NCBI GenBank assembly: GCA_037447655.1
Contig: JBBHKE010002650.1
Location: forward strand, 1-64,000
DNA from: Zygnema cylindricum
Taxonomy: Eukaryota; Streptophyta; Zygnematophyceae; Zygnematales; Zygnemataceae
Direction: 5' to 3'
Length of the DNA: 64,000 nucleotides
Notes under the pieces: model-generated
The model's database searches: none
What the model was told of the DNA's origin: nothing
What the model saw: the letters and a program-made list of their open reading frames with translations, nothing else
Position numbers and translations under genes: made by a program
Part shown: in pieces, positions 46,367 through 57,404 of the stretch
Position numbering within the stretch: the stretch's first letter is position 1
Layout: each line of letters starts with the position of its first letter

Positions 46367-48640
46367 ATAGAGTGATTTTATCAATTTGCAAACCTTGCTT
46401 TCTTCCCCACTTTCCACGAATCCTTTTGGTTGCCTCATATAAATTTATTCTTCCAACTCTCCGTGCAAAAAGGTCGTTTTAATATCCATCTGGTGTATTT
46501 CCATATCCTCTACTGTGGCTAAACTTAAAAGGATTCTAACAGAAGGAAATCTGACTACAGGTGCAAAGGTTTCTTCGTAGTCTATCCCCTCTTTCTGAGT
46601 ATACCCCTTTGCAACTAACCTAGCTTTGTACCTTTCAATTGTATTATCCGCGTTTAATTTAAGTTTAAAAACCCACTTACATTCGATCGGTTTTCGGTCC
46701 GGTGGACAATCTACCAACTCCCATGTATTGGCTTCCATGATGGAGGCCATTTCTTCATTTATAGCAGTGATCTACCGACTACTTTCTAGGGTGTTTATGG
46801 CCTCTAAGTATGTTTGAGGTTCATCTGGGTGAGACATCTTTGTGAGTTGGTTATTTACTTGTCTTTCTTGAAGTCGTTTACTACTTCTTCTTCCCCCTTC
46901 AAAATCGGACGCCGGTATGGAAGGCATCCTTGGGTTTCATTTAGGAATATTTTCAGCTTCCCCATCTTCTAATTCCAGTGTCTCATCAAGTTCCTCATCG
47001 GTTTCCTCTTCGTATTGTGGCGTTGCCTCGGATGTTGTCATTTCCTCCTTCTCTTTTGGTAGATCTGCAGATTTTTCTTTTTCTCCATCTTCCTTCTCTT
47101 CAAAGTCAAAGTCAGAAAACTGATCCGTTTCAAATCTGATTTTGACTTCCTTATTATATTTGAATGGATCAATGGACTTCTCTTCATTCATCACCACTAT
47201 GTGTTTTACCAAAATTATATCTCTCTTTTTCAAGTCATACACCCGGTATCTTTTTGTGCTCTCATCATATCCTACAAGATATCCTGGTTTTCCTCTTCTC
47301 TCTAACTTCCATTTAGTCTTATCAAAATCCAAACTGTAGACTTCACTTGCGAACACTCTTAAACTAGACAAATCAGGCTTTCTTGCTGTCCACCTCTCAT
47401 ACGCAGTTTCCTCCTTATTTGCTAAAGTAAGGACTCTATTTTTGATGAAATTAGCATAGTTCATAGACTCAGCCCAAAATTGCAACCCTATCCTCTTATC
47501 AGTTAACATACTTCTAGACATATCTCCTAAAGTTCTATTCACTCTTTCGGCTACTCCATTTTTTTCCAGATTATAGGGAACAGTTTTCTCATGATGAATT
47601 CCTTCTTCTTAAGATATTCTTCAAATTCCCTTGCGTTTATTCTTTCCCATTATCACTTCTTATCTCTTTTATTAAGGTTTTATGTAGTTTTTCACTCCAT
47701 ACTTTAAACTCTTTGAAACATCTTAATACCTCTGACTTATGTCTGAGAAAGTATACCTTCGTGTATCTAGACCAATCATCTGTGATGGTTAACATCCATC
47801 TCTTCCCGCCATGTGAAACATACCTAGCTGGTCCCCAAACATCAGTGTGAAATAGATCCAATACTTTCTCTCTCCTAAATGTGGTTGCCTTTGGAAATGG
47901 AAGTCTATGAATCTTCCCTTGGGCACATCCACTACAATCATCAAAAGACTCATCATCCTCAAAAGTGATACCCTCCACTTTTTCATTTTTCTTCATTTTC
48001 TTTATTCTATCTAGATGCACATGCCCCAATCTTTTGTGCCAAAGATCATCTCACCTATACACGAGCAAAGAACACTCTTTTCATTGCAAAGAACAATTTT
48101 GAACATCCCTTGACTGACATTCTCAACTATGAAATAAACCTCATTCTCAAAGCTTGCTGTGAAGATTCCTTTCCTAGTTCCTGTTTCAAACTCCTTTTCA
48201 TCTAGGACAGCTATTGAGACTATGTTCTTGCTAAGCTGTGGAATGTAAAGAACGTCTGAGAGTGTTACAATTGAGGCCTTTCCATCAACTTAAACCTTCT
48301 AGTCAACAGTTCCAACAAGACTTGTGGTTTCTACTCTACCATCTTCGTACTCTATTTCAACTGTTTGGATCTTTCTCAGTTTAGTGAATCACCGCTTATC
48401 TTTGCACATATGCATTGAAGCCGCTGAGTCTATGATCCACCCATCCTCGGGTGGATCCCTCTTACCTTCGAAAGCACACTTTTGTCTCCGTGGAATGTCG
48501 ACATGCTTTTCAGTGGTTTTTGGATTAAGAAGAAGTTCCTCAAGCTCCGCTTCCTGTTCGGTTTCTTCGTCCTCTTCCTCATCATGAACTTGAGTCAGGA
48601 AAGCCTTTTTCTTTCCTCCATCCTTTGATATTTCTTGTCC
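46367..48640 (-). pseudogene. Copia C4 protease end, integrase and RT N-terminus
   Basis: Minus strand: zinc-domain and core integrase (GHVHLDRIKKMKK ... CSGCAQGKIHRLPF, DVWGPARY, TDDWSRYTKVYFL, 47637-48029), C-terminal integrase and acidic linker (46937-47542), RT lead ([25 protein letters not shown], 46445-46750) ending KLIKSLY at the breakpoint. Minor stops and frameshifts. Confidence 0.87.
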
Positions 48641-49643
48641 ATCTTTCAGTCGAAGATCTGCAAATTTGACACAATTTGCCATATAGTGTCCCGGTTTCTT
48701 GCAGAAATGACATAATCCTTCTCGAGAAGTTCCTCTCCCCTGTCTTTCAAATCTGCCACCTCCTTGTCCTCTTCCACCAAAGTTTCGATAGGGATCTTTC
48801 CCTCTCTCCTCATCATGCTTCCGCCAATCAGCTCTTGCAGAAAATGCTTGAACACTTGGACTCCCTCTCCTTAGCTCTATGGTGCTTTTTTTCACTAAAA
48901 TCATTCCCACTGTGTCATCCCAATTCCAATTGCTATCTCTCATGTCCTGCAATCAGTTAATGATATTCTCATACTCTTCAGGTAGTTTTATCATTAATGT
49001 ATTCACTCTTTGTCTCTCAGACCATGAGTTACCTGCACTCTCTAGCTCTCTAAACAATGCTCCTAAATCATTGCAATAATTATTCATGCTTCCTCCCTTA
49101 TAAGTATAAGCTGCGATCTTATTTTCTGCCAATTGTTGCTGCTACAATGATCCACTCTTATATTTGTTAACTAGTGATGTCTAAATCTGAGATGAAGATT
49201 TGACATGCATAACGGGAATGGCAATGCCCTTTGCTACACTTTTAAGAATTAAGAGCTTAGCAACCTTGTCTTTGTAGTTCCACTTTTCATACTCTGATCT
49301 TTCGGTCTGAACCCTTGTCGTTGTTGCTGGTGGTGCTGCTGCCGGTATCGCCTTCGGCAATGGTGTTACTTGAGTTGCAACTCCTTCCTTTTCTCCTTCC
49401 ATGACAATCTCCTCTCCTTCCTCATCTTCATCCTCGATGATGGTGGCAGCTGTTCTTGCTACTGTAGTGACGGAGGTGCTAGAAAAACGTGTCCCTCCAA
49501 ACCCAAGTGGAGGTGGGCATCCAATTTGTCCAGACACTATGCCCCATAGATGCTTCTCAAATAGATCTCCCTCCATCATCATTTCCTAATACAAAAAGTC
49601 CGATCCATCAAATATGGGCACCCTAGAGGGTGGGCCCATAACC
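48389..49643 (-). pseudogene. Copia C4 gag and protease active site
   Basis: The minus strand starts MGPPSRVPIFDG in the primer site at 49629-49643. Gag pieces 49181-49582 and 48389-48952 include an intact CCHC knuckle CHFCKKPGHYMANC and, further on, the protease motif WIIDSAASMHMC, where the expected Gly is Ala (DSA, not DSG). Frame breaks lie between the pieces. Confidence 0.85.
49629..49643 (-). other. Primer-binding site of C4
   Basis: GGTTATGGGCCCACC on the minus strand, adjacent to the LTR end at 49644. Exact complement of the initiator tRNA-Met anticodon stem-loop. Confidence 0.82.
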
Positions 49644-50541
49644 TGAAATTATGTGGTCTCCAGTGACCCACAGAATGAGCCGCCTATGTAAAGCCTCTAA
49701 GATAATATTTGCCCCTTCCACTTTCTCACTGAATAAGCGTTTCCCAGGCACAAAAGTGTTATGACCACCAACACCCCTATTAGGACAAGACTCCCTTGAG
49801 TCAAACGCAAAAAAATCACTGAATTTGCTCCCATGAGCAGCAAGTGAGCAGTAAGTTATGGCTGGTCAAAGATGACCTTTATAGTTACAAGCTCTCTTAG
49901 AGAGAGGTACCTAAATATTAGTAAGTCTTGGTCTGCCTACTCACGACTACCTACTACTAAACCCTAGTCTAATAGGAACACTTTATAGTACAAGAAGGTA
50001 CAATGGGCGATGTACTTATTGTACGACCACTGTACGACAAGGTCCACAAGGTGACACCTGTCAAATCGGAAGTCATGGTTCCTCCTTCCATCTTCTCCGA
50101 TATCAATTAATGTGGCGCCACATGGCACCGCGTGATGCTATCTCCGTATGCCGCCAAAAGCTCACTTCACGTGGCGGCTATAATGCCGACCGTCCGATCA
50201 AAACATATTTTACACGGTTCAGATTCGCGTACATGTATGAATTGTTCCTTTTCATTAGTCTGGTGTTAATTAGCAGTTGCGTTAATGTTTATATATCTTT
50301 GAAACCCGTCACGTGTATCGTTTCGATAATGCCTTAGTGGTTAAGACGTACGACTATATAGAGGTTCACAGACCCAGGTTCAAATTTGGACCTAGACACT
50401 ATTTTGGTAAAATATCCTCTACTTCTAACTCTGCCACTTTCTAAATATTGCGGCAGCCATGGTGTGCCTTTGATTCTCACTCTCTCTCTTTAAAGTAAAA
50501 TCAAATTAGAGAAGTGAACTATTAATTACCTCTTTTCAACA
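49644..50541 (-). repeat. 5' LTR of Copia C4 (L14)
   Basis: 898-base minus-strand LTR, TGTTGAAAAGAGG...ATTTCA. The Leu/Ser-like tRNA module is on the plus strand at 50325-50397, with A box CTTAGTGGTTAAGAC and B box GGTTCAAATTT. A reverse TATA is at 49878-49884. Right flank GGTGA (50542-50546) is the complement of TCACC, the other half of the target duplication. Confidence 0.9.
50325..50397 (+). other. tRNA-like module in LTR L14 (Leu/Ser type)
   Basis: Plus strand: TGCCTTAGTGGTTAAGAC resembles the D-arm of plant Leu/Ser tRNAs and AGGTTCAAATTT a T-loop. Its partner in L13 (44899-44970, minus) conserves both boxes. Confidence 0.55.
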
Positions 50542-51862
50542 GGTGAGTATGGAAGTCTTACCCTCCACTAAAACTTTCAGAACTACTGAGACCACTAGAT
50601 TTGTGGTAACTACTCTCCCATCCTCATACTCTATTTCTACAGTAGGGATCTTTTTTAGCTTAGTAGTGAAGAGGTGCCTGTCACGGCACATATGCATGGA
50701 TGCACCTGAATCGATGATCCATCTTTCCTCTGGAGCTTCCAGAATGGCTCCAAGGGCACACTTCTGTTTCCGAGAAATCTCCTTCTCCTCCAAGTTCTCC
50801 TCAAGGAGAAGCTCCCCATCCTCCTCCTTAGAAGACTCGTCTTCCTCGGTCTCTCCTTTCACCCGTGTGACATGAAGTGCTTTCTTCTTCCCTCCGAAAA
50901 ACCCCCTCCTCGGTTTTCTTGGAGCCTCAGCTCTGACAGCTTGATGCAATCAGCTATGAAGTGTCCCGACTTTTTGCAGAAATGGCAAAGACCTTTTGGA
51001 GGCCTGGGTTCTCCAGATTGATCCCCTTTGAAGCTGTTGTACGGCTTTTTTGGGTCCTTCCTCCACCGGTCTGTTCCGGCAGCTAGAGCTTGAATGCTCT
51101 TTCCTCTTCTGCGGAATCTCGAAGGTGTTCTCCTGCATGAGTATCATTCGGACCACTGTGTTCCACTTCCAAGAGCTATCATCCATTTCTTGCACTCGGT
51201 ACACTATGTTTTCTTACTCCTCAGGCAGCTTCATGATGAGAGTGTAAACTTTCATCTTCATTGTGCCTATCCATCCGGCACTCTCCATCTCCATATAAAG
51301 GCAAGAGAGATCATTACAGTAATCTAACATCTTCCCTGTTTTGTAAGTATAACTCCCCAACCTTTGCTCCACCAGCTAGAGCTCTTGAATGGTACCAGCT
51401 CTATAGATCTCCACTAAAGTCATCCACAACTCCTCGGCCTTGAAGATGTGAAGATGAGAGGTCGCCAGAGCTTGAGTGAGGTGCCTCAGAATGAAATGCC
51501 TGGCATTCATGTTGGTGTACTCCCACATTTGAATATCGTTTTCCTTGGTCTTCACGACCACCGCTCCGGGTGACGTGGCAATAGGAGTGAGAGGTGTCCT
51601 TTCCTTTCCCCTTTTCGGACACAATGTTGTCCCCATCAGCCGTCTTCTCCGTTGGAGCAGATGCTACTGCAGAAAACCTCACTGCATCAAAACTAGGTGG
51701 AGTCTCCTGGGATGGACATTTCACTCGTCCACTAACGATACCCCAATATCGTTTTTCACACAATGCCCCCGTCATCATGGCTTCCCAGTAAATGAACCCA
51801 GATCCGTTGAAGATAGGCACCCTAGAGGGTGGGCCCATAACCTGCAATTCTGTGTCCCCCAT
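50542..51862 (-). pseudogene. Copia C3 gag and protease
   Basis: The minus strand starts at an ATG inside the LTR (51862; MGDTELQVMGPPSRVPIFNG) and runs through the primer site (51828-51842). Gag core pieces 51376-51636 and 50950-51204; the zinc knuckle is read across a frameshift near 50960. Protease motif WIIDSGASMHMC at about 50720. It ends SILTC where C4 inserted. Confidence 0.86.
51828..51842 (-). other. Primer-binding site of C3
   Basis: GGTTATGGGCCCACC on the minus strand, directly after the LTR end at 51843 and inside the gag frame. The ATG is the complement of the tRNA anticodon CAU. Confidence 0.83.
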
Positions 51863-52842
51863 TGGAACAATGAATTCAAGAAGCCTCTAGGTAACTTTCG
51901 GCTACCCTCTTTCAATTTAGATCACTGCTACCCAAGCACGCAAATAGACAATCTGACTGCACCCCTGTGCAGTCTGGACTCCCTTGAGTTCACAGCAAAA
52001 AGAATCACTGAAAACGCCCAACCAGGCGATTAATTATAAAGTGGCAAAGATGTCAATATTTATATAAGCTTGTTGGGAGAGAGGCGGCTACCTCCTCAAT
52101 CCTCTAAGTCCTAAACCCCTCTCACAACCCCTATCTACGGATGTACAAACCAATCAGAAGATTGTATAGTACAGAATGGTACTAAGGTCGATGTACTTTA
52201 TGTACGACTTGTGTACGACAAGGCCATGGAGTGGACGCTTGTCTCTTTCGACTCGTCCTCCTGCTCTTCGAGATTCCCGCTTCCCAAATATATCTTGCCA
52301 CGTGTCGCCAGGTCATGTCACGTCCGAAAAACCGCAAAGACGGCCATTCAAGGATCCCAACGATGATGCGGGCTGTCGGATCAAAACCGGCTTTTAATGT
52401 TCGCCGTCCAAAATAACAAATGTCCGGTACATTTGTTTTGTGCGCACTAAAACTTAACTAGTTTCTATGTTCTTAATTTATTATTCCGTTGAACGAATTA
52501 ATGATCTTGCTAATGTTTAAATAGCTATCAAACCTTATGTATCCTAACGGACTACTACGACAGACCGGTAAGAGCTGACGGATACGCCTCGCTCTGCCGG
52601 TCGGAGGGTCAAGTCATGCCGGACTCAACCTTTTTTGTTGAGAGTGACTTAGGTCACTCTTTAGTCCTCCCTATGGAGCTGAGGTAGCCATGGCTCCACT
52701 ACCCTCTCTCTCCTTCAGTGACTACAACAAGTATGGGGGCTAGAGAGAGAAGGTGGAGGCAGGCTGCCTGTGCTTTGTCTTTTGTTTATTTTACCTAATT
52801 TAAGACCTAGAAAATACCTTCCCTAAATCAGTGATTTCAACA
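51843..52842 (-). repeat. 5' LTR of Copia C3 (L15)
   Basis: 1000-base LTR matching L12. The tRNA-like module is on the plus strand at 52549-52626 (GGTAAGAGCT A box; B box mutated to GGGTCAAGTCA). A reverse TATA is at 52058-52067. The outer end TTTCAACA is followed by the AAATT duplication. Confidence 0.9.
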
Positions 52843-52847
52843 AAATT

Positions 52848-52952
52848 TTCGTCAAAGCACTGGTCACTAACGACTATGAGTGTTTGGTGGGTCAAGACGT
52901 TATATTCAGAATTGGGGGTGGAGTGGTCATGCACGACCAAACATTCTCTTAG
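52848..52952 (+). pseudogene. Gypsy GD2 protease, C-terminal part
   Basis: Reads FVKALVTNDYECLVGQDVIF and then RIGGGVVMHDQTFS to a TAG at 52950-52952. The VGQDV segment is the conserved retropepsin C-terminal motif (usually [IL][IVL]G-D-L). It is in frame with the pre-insertion part and with the methyltransferase frame that follows the TAG. Confidence 0.78.
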
Positions 52953-53012
52953 CGACCGACACACTTTCCGAAGCGCAAAATCTGCCTCCCTCTCATTTCA
53001 CCCCGCCAACCT

Positions 53013-54280
53013 TTGCCCACTATGGCTCACTCGGCTATGGCTCAACTCGCATTTTTGGGGAACTATGCTGGGGAGGAAATTTTCCACTCCCTTTCATCCA
53101 AAGAAATCATATCGTATAGTTCTCCCTTACCCAAGCTCTTTGCTGAACCGGGTTTCCTTATCGATTCTCACACATTGGACCACATCTATAAGTCTACATT
53201 ACCTATACCATTAACACCTATCCCTCCCATTCCTTCAGTAGCTACCAATCCTTCAGGGTTCCTCCCTATTAATTGGAAGCCTGTACAGATGAGTCCTCAT
53301 ATGGACAGGGTCGTTATTTTAGACTTATTTGCTGGGATCGGAATTTCCCTGCTGTCATGTTTACGAAATGGGCTTCTTATTCGTCACTATTATGCGGTGG
53401 AAATAGATACTATAGCTAGAAAGGCACAGGTACATCACTGGAATCTCTTACATTCCCAGTATCCAACGTTTGCTTTCTCTCATATGCACACGGCTTTTCC
53501 ACAGGACATCAACATCCTTAAAAACCACCACCTACGGGATGTAGAGCCGATAGACCTTGTTTTCGAGGGGTGGGAGTGTCAAGGCATTTCTCGAGCCGGC
53601 AAAGGTCTTGGTTTGGCGGATCCCCGTATAAAATTATCTTTTGAACTTCTTAGGATCCTTCATTTTCTCCAAACTCAGGACCGGCCTGTCGGATATATTT
53701 TGGAAAAGGTGTCTGCTTATAATGACCCACGGCCCATGGTTTTGGCTGATTATAAGTGTATTGAACACCTAATTGGACCTCCTCTAATAATTGATGCCGC
53801 TCGGCATGGGTCCCTGGCTCATCGAGTTTGCTCCAAATGGACGAACCTAATCGATGTCGGTCGTCTTCGTGAAGCTAATCTGTCAGTAAGGCCTCCCACT
53901 GTCGACATTAAGACCACCTTACTTCCCTTTCACCAATTCCAAACATGCGTCTTCCTAGACTATCCTCCTAATTACCACACCAATGTAGTCAGTCAACCAC
54001 TGAAGGTCCTTCCTACCTTGGTGGCTTTTCTTAATGCACACAAATACTCGCATAGTGGTCCAGGCATGCTCCGAAACATTGTCACAGAGGAGTTGAGGAG
54101 CATACCGCCACAGAGAGGGAGCATCTAATGCATTTTATTCCTGGCACTACTGCGGCCATCGGCCTTACAGAACTACAAAGGTGCACACTGCTAGGTAGAG
54201 TCATGGACCCTCAGTACTTGTCATTTGTTTTGGGTCTGGGTTTGGCAGCTAGTCGCTACGCACAGACTCATCAGTCGTAA
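53013..54280 (+). pseudogene. C5 cytosine DNA methyltransferase domain inside Gypsy pol
   Basis: An open frame of 371 codons (53013-54128; open since 52953) has the ordered motifs of a DNA cytosine-5 methyltransferase. Motif I is DLFAGIG (residues 104-110), the SAM-binding loop; the motif II acid is E130 (YYAVEID). Motif IV is FEGWECQGISRAG with the candidate catalytic Cys189 (53577-53579), but the usual Pro before it is Glu. Motif VI is LEKV in place of ENV. A motif VIII-like block is AARHGSLAHRVCSKWTN (262-278). After a frameshift near 54090 the C-terminal block (MHFIPGTTAAIGLTELQR, resembling motifs IX-X) runs in another frame to a TAA at 54278-54280. It sits between protease and RT in one polyprotein, so it belongs to the element. 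The expected role is methylation of cytosines in DNA, possibly the element's own copy; this copy is broken. A DNMT3-like relative is plausible but not proven. Confidence 0.85.
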
Positions 54281-54289
54281 TCAGCTAAG

Positions 54290-55360
54290 GGGGGGGGATC
54301 ACACACCATTATCACAGTATAGTCTTTTCCGTGCTTCCCTAGGCCTTCGAGGTAATCCGGTTCAGTTTTTTCTCTTTCCATCTCGGACTGAGTCTCGTCC
54401 GGATATCACAATCTACGATTTCCTTAACCCTAGTCACATGTCATGGGAGATTCCAGCCTATACCGCTGTTCAGTCCACCCCTTTCCCTTCTGCCTCGTCG
54501 GTCCCACATTGGACGGCCACATATCCCACTCGCTTCAGGCACCACTGGGTGAACTGCCTGCAGCAAACGCCGGTAAAATACAAGTTAGGCCACTTCCTCA
54601 TTGTTGATAAGCAAATCGCATTTGCTCAGGCGATGGAAGCTTTCACTATCAAGAGTCCTAAGACGCCCAAGTGGAAGTTCGGTTTCAGCCTCACAAAGGC
54701 GGAACATGCACTGTTGAGTGACAAAGTCACCCGTCATATAGACGCGTTTGCTTTCTCCATGAATGACCTTGGACGTCATTCTACTTACAAAATGTTAATC
54801 GACCTTCAAGACGATCGACCCATCTTTAAGCCGAAACACCGTCTCTCTAAGATGGAATGGGAAATGGTGGACAAAAGATGTGCACAATTGGAAGAAGCCG
54901 GTCTAATCTATCGGTTGGATTCCACCTTTGCCGCCCCCACACTCATGCGTAGGAAGAAAGATTCCGACAGAAATTTTACTGAGCGAAGAATGTGTGGGGA
55001 ATACCGAGAGCTCAATGCTCGGACTGTTCAAGACCGCCACCCTATGCCTCTAGCGGAGGAAATATTTGACCATGTAGGTGGTGCAAAGTTTTTTAGCATT
55101 CTTGACTTACGTCAAGGGTTTAACCAGATTGAAATCAAGGAAAGAGATAGGCATAAAACTGCATTTTGGGGTAGTGATGGTCGGTTAGAATGGGCAGTCA
55201 GACCTAGAAAATACTAATAAAACCATTAGTTTCTACACCGTGTTTCAAAAAGTCATGGATTCGGTGTTGGGTGGATGTAAGTTTGCTCGGTGCTACATCG
55301 ATGACTTGATAATTCTTCCGCCACGGTTGAGAAGCACGCCCGCCATATTGAGTGGGTTCT
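54290..55360 (+). pseudogene. Gypsy GD2 reverse transcriptase
   Basis: The frame 54225-55217 is convincing from about 54300: KMLIDLQDDRPIFKPKHRLS (lead-in), CGEYRELNARTVQDRHPMPL, LDLRQGFNQIEI (first catalytic Asp). After a frameshift at about 55217 the active-site CYIDDLIIL follows (YIDD at 55294-55305), then another 1-base loss near 55320. A G9 run at 54289-54297 sits where the frame passes from methyltransferase to RT. Confidence 0.87.
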
Positions 55361-55382
55361 CACCGAGTTAAAGAAAGTCGGA

Positions 55383-56307
55383 TTGAAGTGTCACCCAGCC
55401 AAGTGTACTTTCGGTGCAGAGGGAGTGCCCTATCTCGGCCATTTTAAATCGGCTAAGGGCATCACTCCCTTAGAAGCTAAGGTAGAGGCGATCACCAAAC
55501 TGCCAGCCCCCACCGATCTCACTAGTCTGAGGGCTTTTCTCGGACTAACCAATTATTACCGTCGTTTTGTACTGAATTTTAGTACGATTGCTTCTCCCCT
55601 CAATGATCTTCTCAAAAAAGAAGTGCCTTGTGTTTGGGGACCCGCCCAAGTCAAAGCGTTTCAAAAAATGAAAACCGCCCTTTCCAGGGCTCCAATCCTT
55701 CAACCTCCTAACCACAAGCTTCCCTTTTGCCTACAAACCGATTTCGGAAGGCCTGACATTGCGGCCATTTTAATGCAAAGAGAGTTGAATGGAGAGGAAT
55801 ACGTAGTGGCATACGCCAGCCGGAGAAATAACCGAGCTGAATCTAATTACAGTAGTTACGAGGGTGAATGTCTCGCCGCGGTATGGGGTATTGTTCATTT
55901 TCGACATTATCTTTATGGCAAGCCATTCACGCTCCTAACTGATCATCAACCCCTTCACTGGTTGATGACCAACGATAAGATTTCAGGGAAGCTTGCCCGA
56001 TGGGCTTTAATTTTACAAGAGTACGACGTTGAGATCATCCATCGGCCCGGTTTGTTAAGCTTGAACGCCGACGGGATTTCCCGCAATCCACTACCTCGGA
56101 CCTCCGATAACGGGGTCCGTCAAAATTTTGACGAGGACGAGGTACCAGCCATGTCGGTTGGTTCCTATATCACTTACTGTCTCTCTTCTATTCCTCAACC
56201 TCGGCCGGCAACATATCCATGGCGGGACGACCCATTAATCCTATTCCTCTCCTCTCAAACCTTTCGGCCCAGTACTACCGCTGAGGAGGAAGACCGAGTG
56301 AAGAAAC
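55383..56307 (+). pseudogene. Gypsy GD2 RT thumb and RNase H
   Basis: One clean frame: KCHPAKCTFGAEGVPYLGH, LRAFLGLTNYYRRFVLNFS, then RNase H with TDFGRPDIAA, SSYEGECLAAVWGI and LLTDHQPLHWL, giving the acidic residues of the nuclease. It ends at 56307 where LTR L16 begins. Best preserved enzyme segment of GD2. Confidence 0.9.
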
Positions 56308-57404
56308 TGTTGAAAAACAGGTATTTTGTAGTCTCTCTTGTGACCTTACTGCAGCCCTCATACTTGTCGTAGTCACTGAGGACCTGCAGGCAGCCATGGC
56401 TGCCTCTAGCAGCTAAAGAGACAGGCAGATCACTAACATTAATTTTCCAAAACTAGTCTGGCAGTTGTGGGAACTGATCCAAGGACCTTCTGGATGACCG
56501 TCGTACAGAATTGCCATGCGCCTTATCCAATAGGTCTTAGAAGAGCGATACACGTATATGACGCGATAATTATTTAAAGATGTACGTCGCCGGATATTCC
56601 CTTTAAAACAAATTACGCGACATACCGGTTCGCACGAAATCGAACGGTACAAAATATCCGAATCGACATGTAATTTCGACGGACGAAATCAAATGTTCCG
56701 ATATTATCGAACGGCTCACAGTGGAGCCGAAATGCCGAAATAGAAGTTTGGCGTTTTGCGGACCAGATGTCGGCGTGGCAACATATGGTTGACAGCGGAT
56801 ATTACAAGAGGAGCAACTACGGCTCCGGAACTGACACGCGTCAGCGAACCAGCCATGCCGTACTATGGCCGTACAAAAAAGTACACTGGTACTTATACCT
56901 TCTTGTACTTTACAGTCATATGATTGGTCGAGTATCTTAGTAACAGGTTTAGAGAGGTAGCTTAGGACTTAGAATATTTTTGAGTTTTCAGCCTCTCTCC
57001 TAAGTGCACCGGCCATGAGGTACTATGGCCGTAGAAGAAGTACAACGGTACTTGTACCTTCTTGTACTTTACAATCATATGATTCGTCAAGTATCTTAGT
57101 AATAGGTTTAGAGAGGTAGCTTAGGACTTAGAATATTTATGAGTTTTCAGCCTCTCTCCCAAAGTGCACCTGTATTTATGGACCAACTTTGGTCACCCAT
57201 AACTTAATGCTCAGGGGAGCAATTTCAGTGATTCTTTTTGCAGCGGACTCAGGGGAGTCCAGGCTACACGAGGGTGTAGTTTGTCAGAGTTTTTGCGTCC
57301 CAGGGTGGGACCTATTCATTGTCAAAGTTAAAAGTGCATATACTATTCTAGTGGCTTTACATAAGCTGGACATTCTGTGTACCAATGGAGGTCACAGAAT
57401 TACA
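56308..57404 (+). repeat. Left LTR of Copia C5 (L16)
   Basis: It has the 18-base palindrome AGGCAGCCATGGCTGCCT (56388-56405), an antisense Arg-like tRNA module (56455-56541; CCTATTGGATAAGGCGC), a tandem duplication of about 158 bases covering the GTAC hairpin to the pre-TATA region (56855-57009, 57010-57168), a TATTTAT box at 57173, and U5 stems GGACTC-AGGG-GAGTCC and CTACAC-GAGG-GTGTAG (57243-57280). Confidence 0.88.

Larger units (their letters stand above)
40282..52842 (-). mobile_element. Copia C3, outer element, TSD AAATT
   Basis: Minus-strand Copia with LTRs at 40282-41282 and 51843-52842 (1001 and 1000 bases). The duplication AAATT is at 40277-40281 and 52843-52847. Its protease gene holds Copia C4. 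A later inversion of about 43630-46366 moved the middle of C3 (protease to integrase) and the end of C4 to the plus strand. Confidence 0.88.

Noticed and set aside
53013-54128. The methyltransferase as a host gene interrupted by retrotransposons
   Set aside because: Its frame continues from the Gypsy protease and it is followed by Gypsy RT with no untranslated or intron-like sequence; no host flanks are visible.
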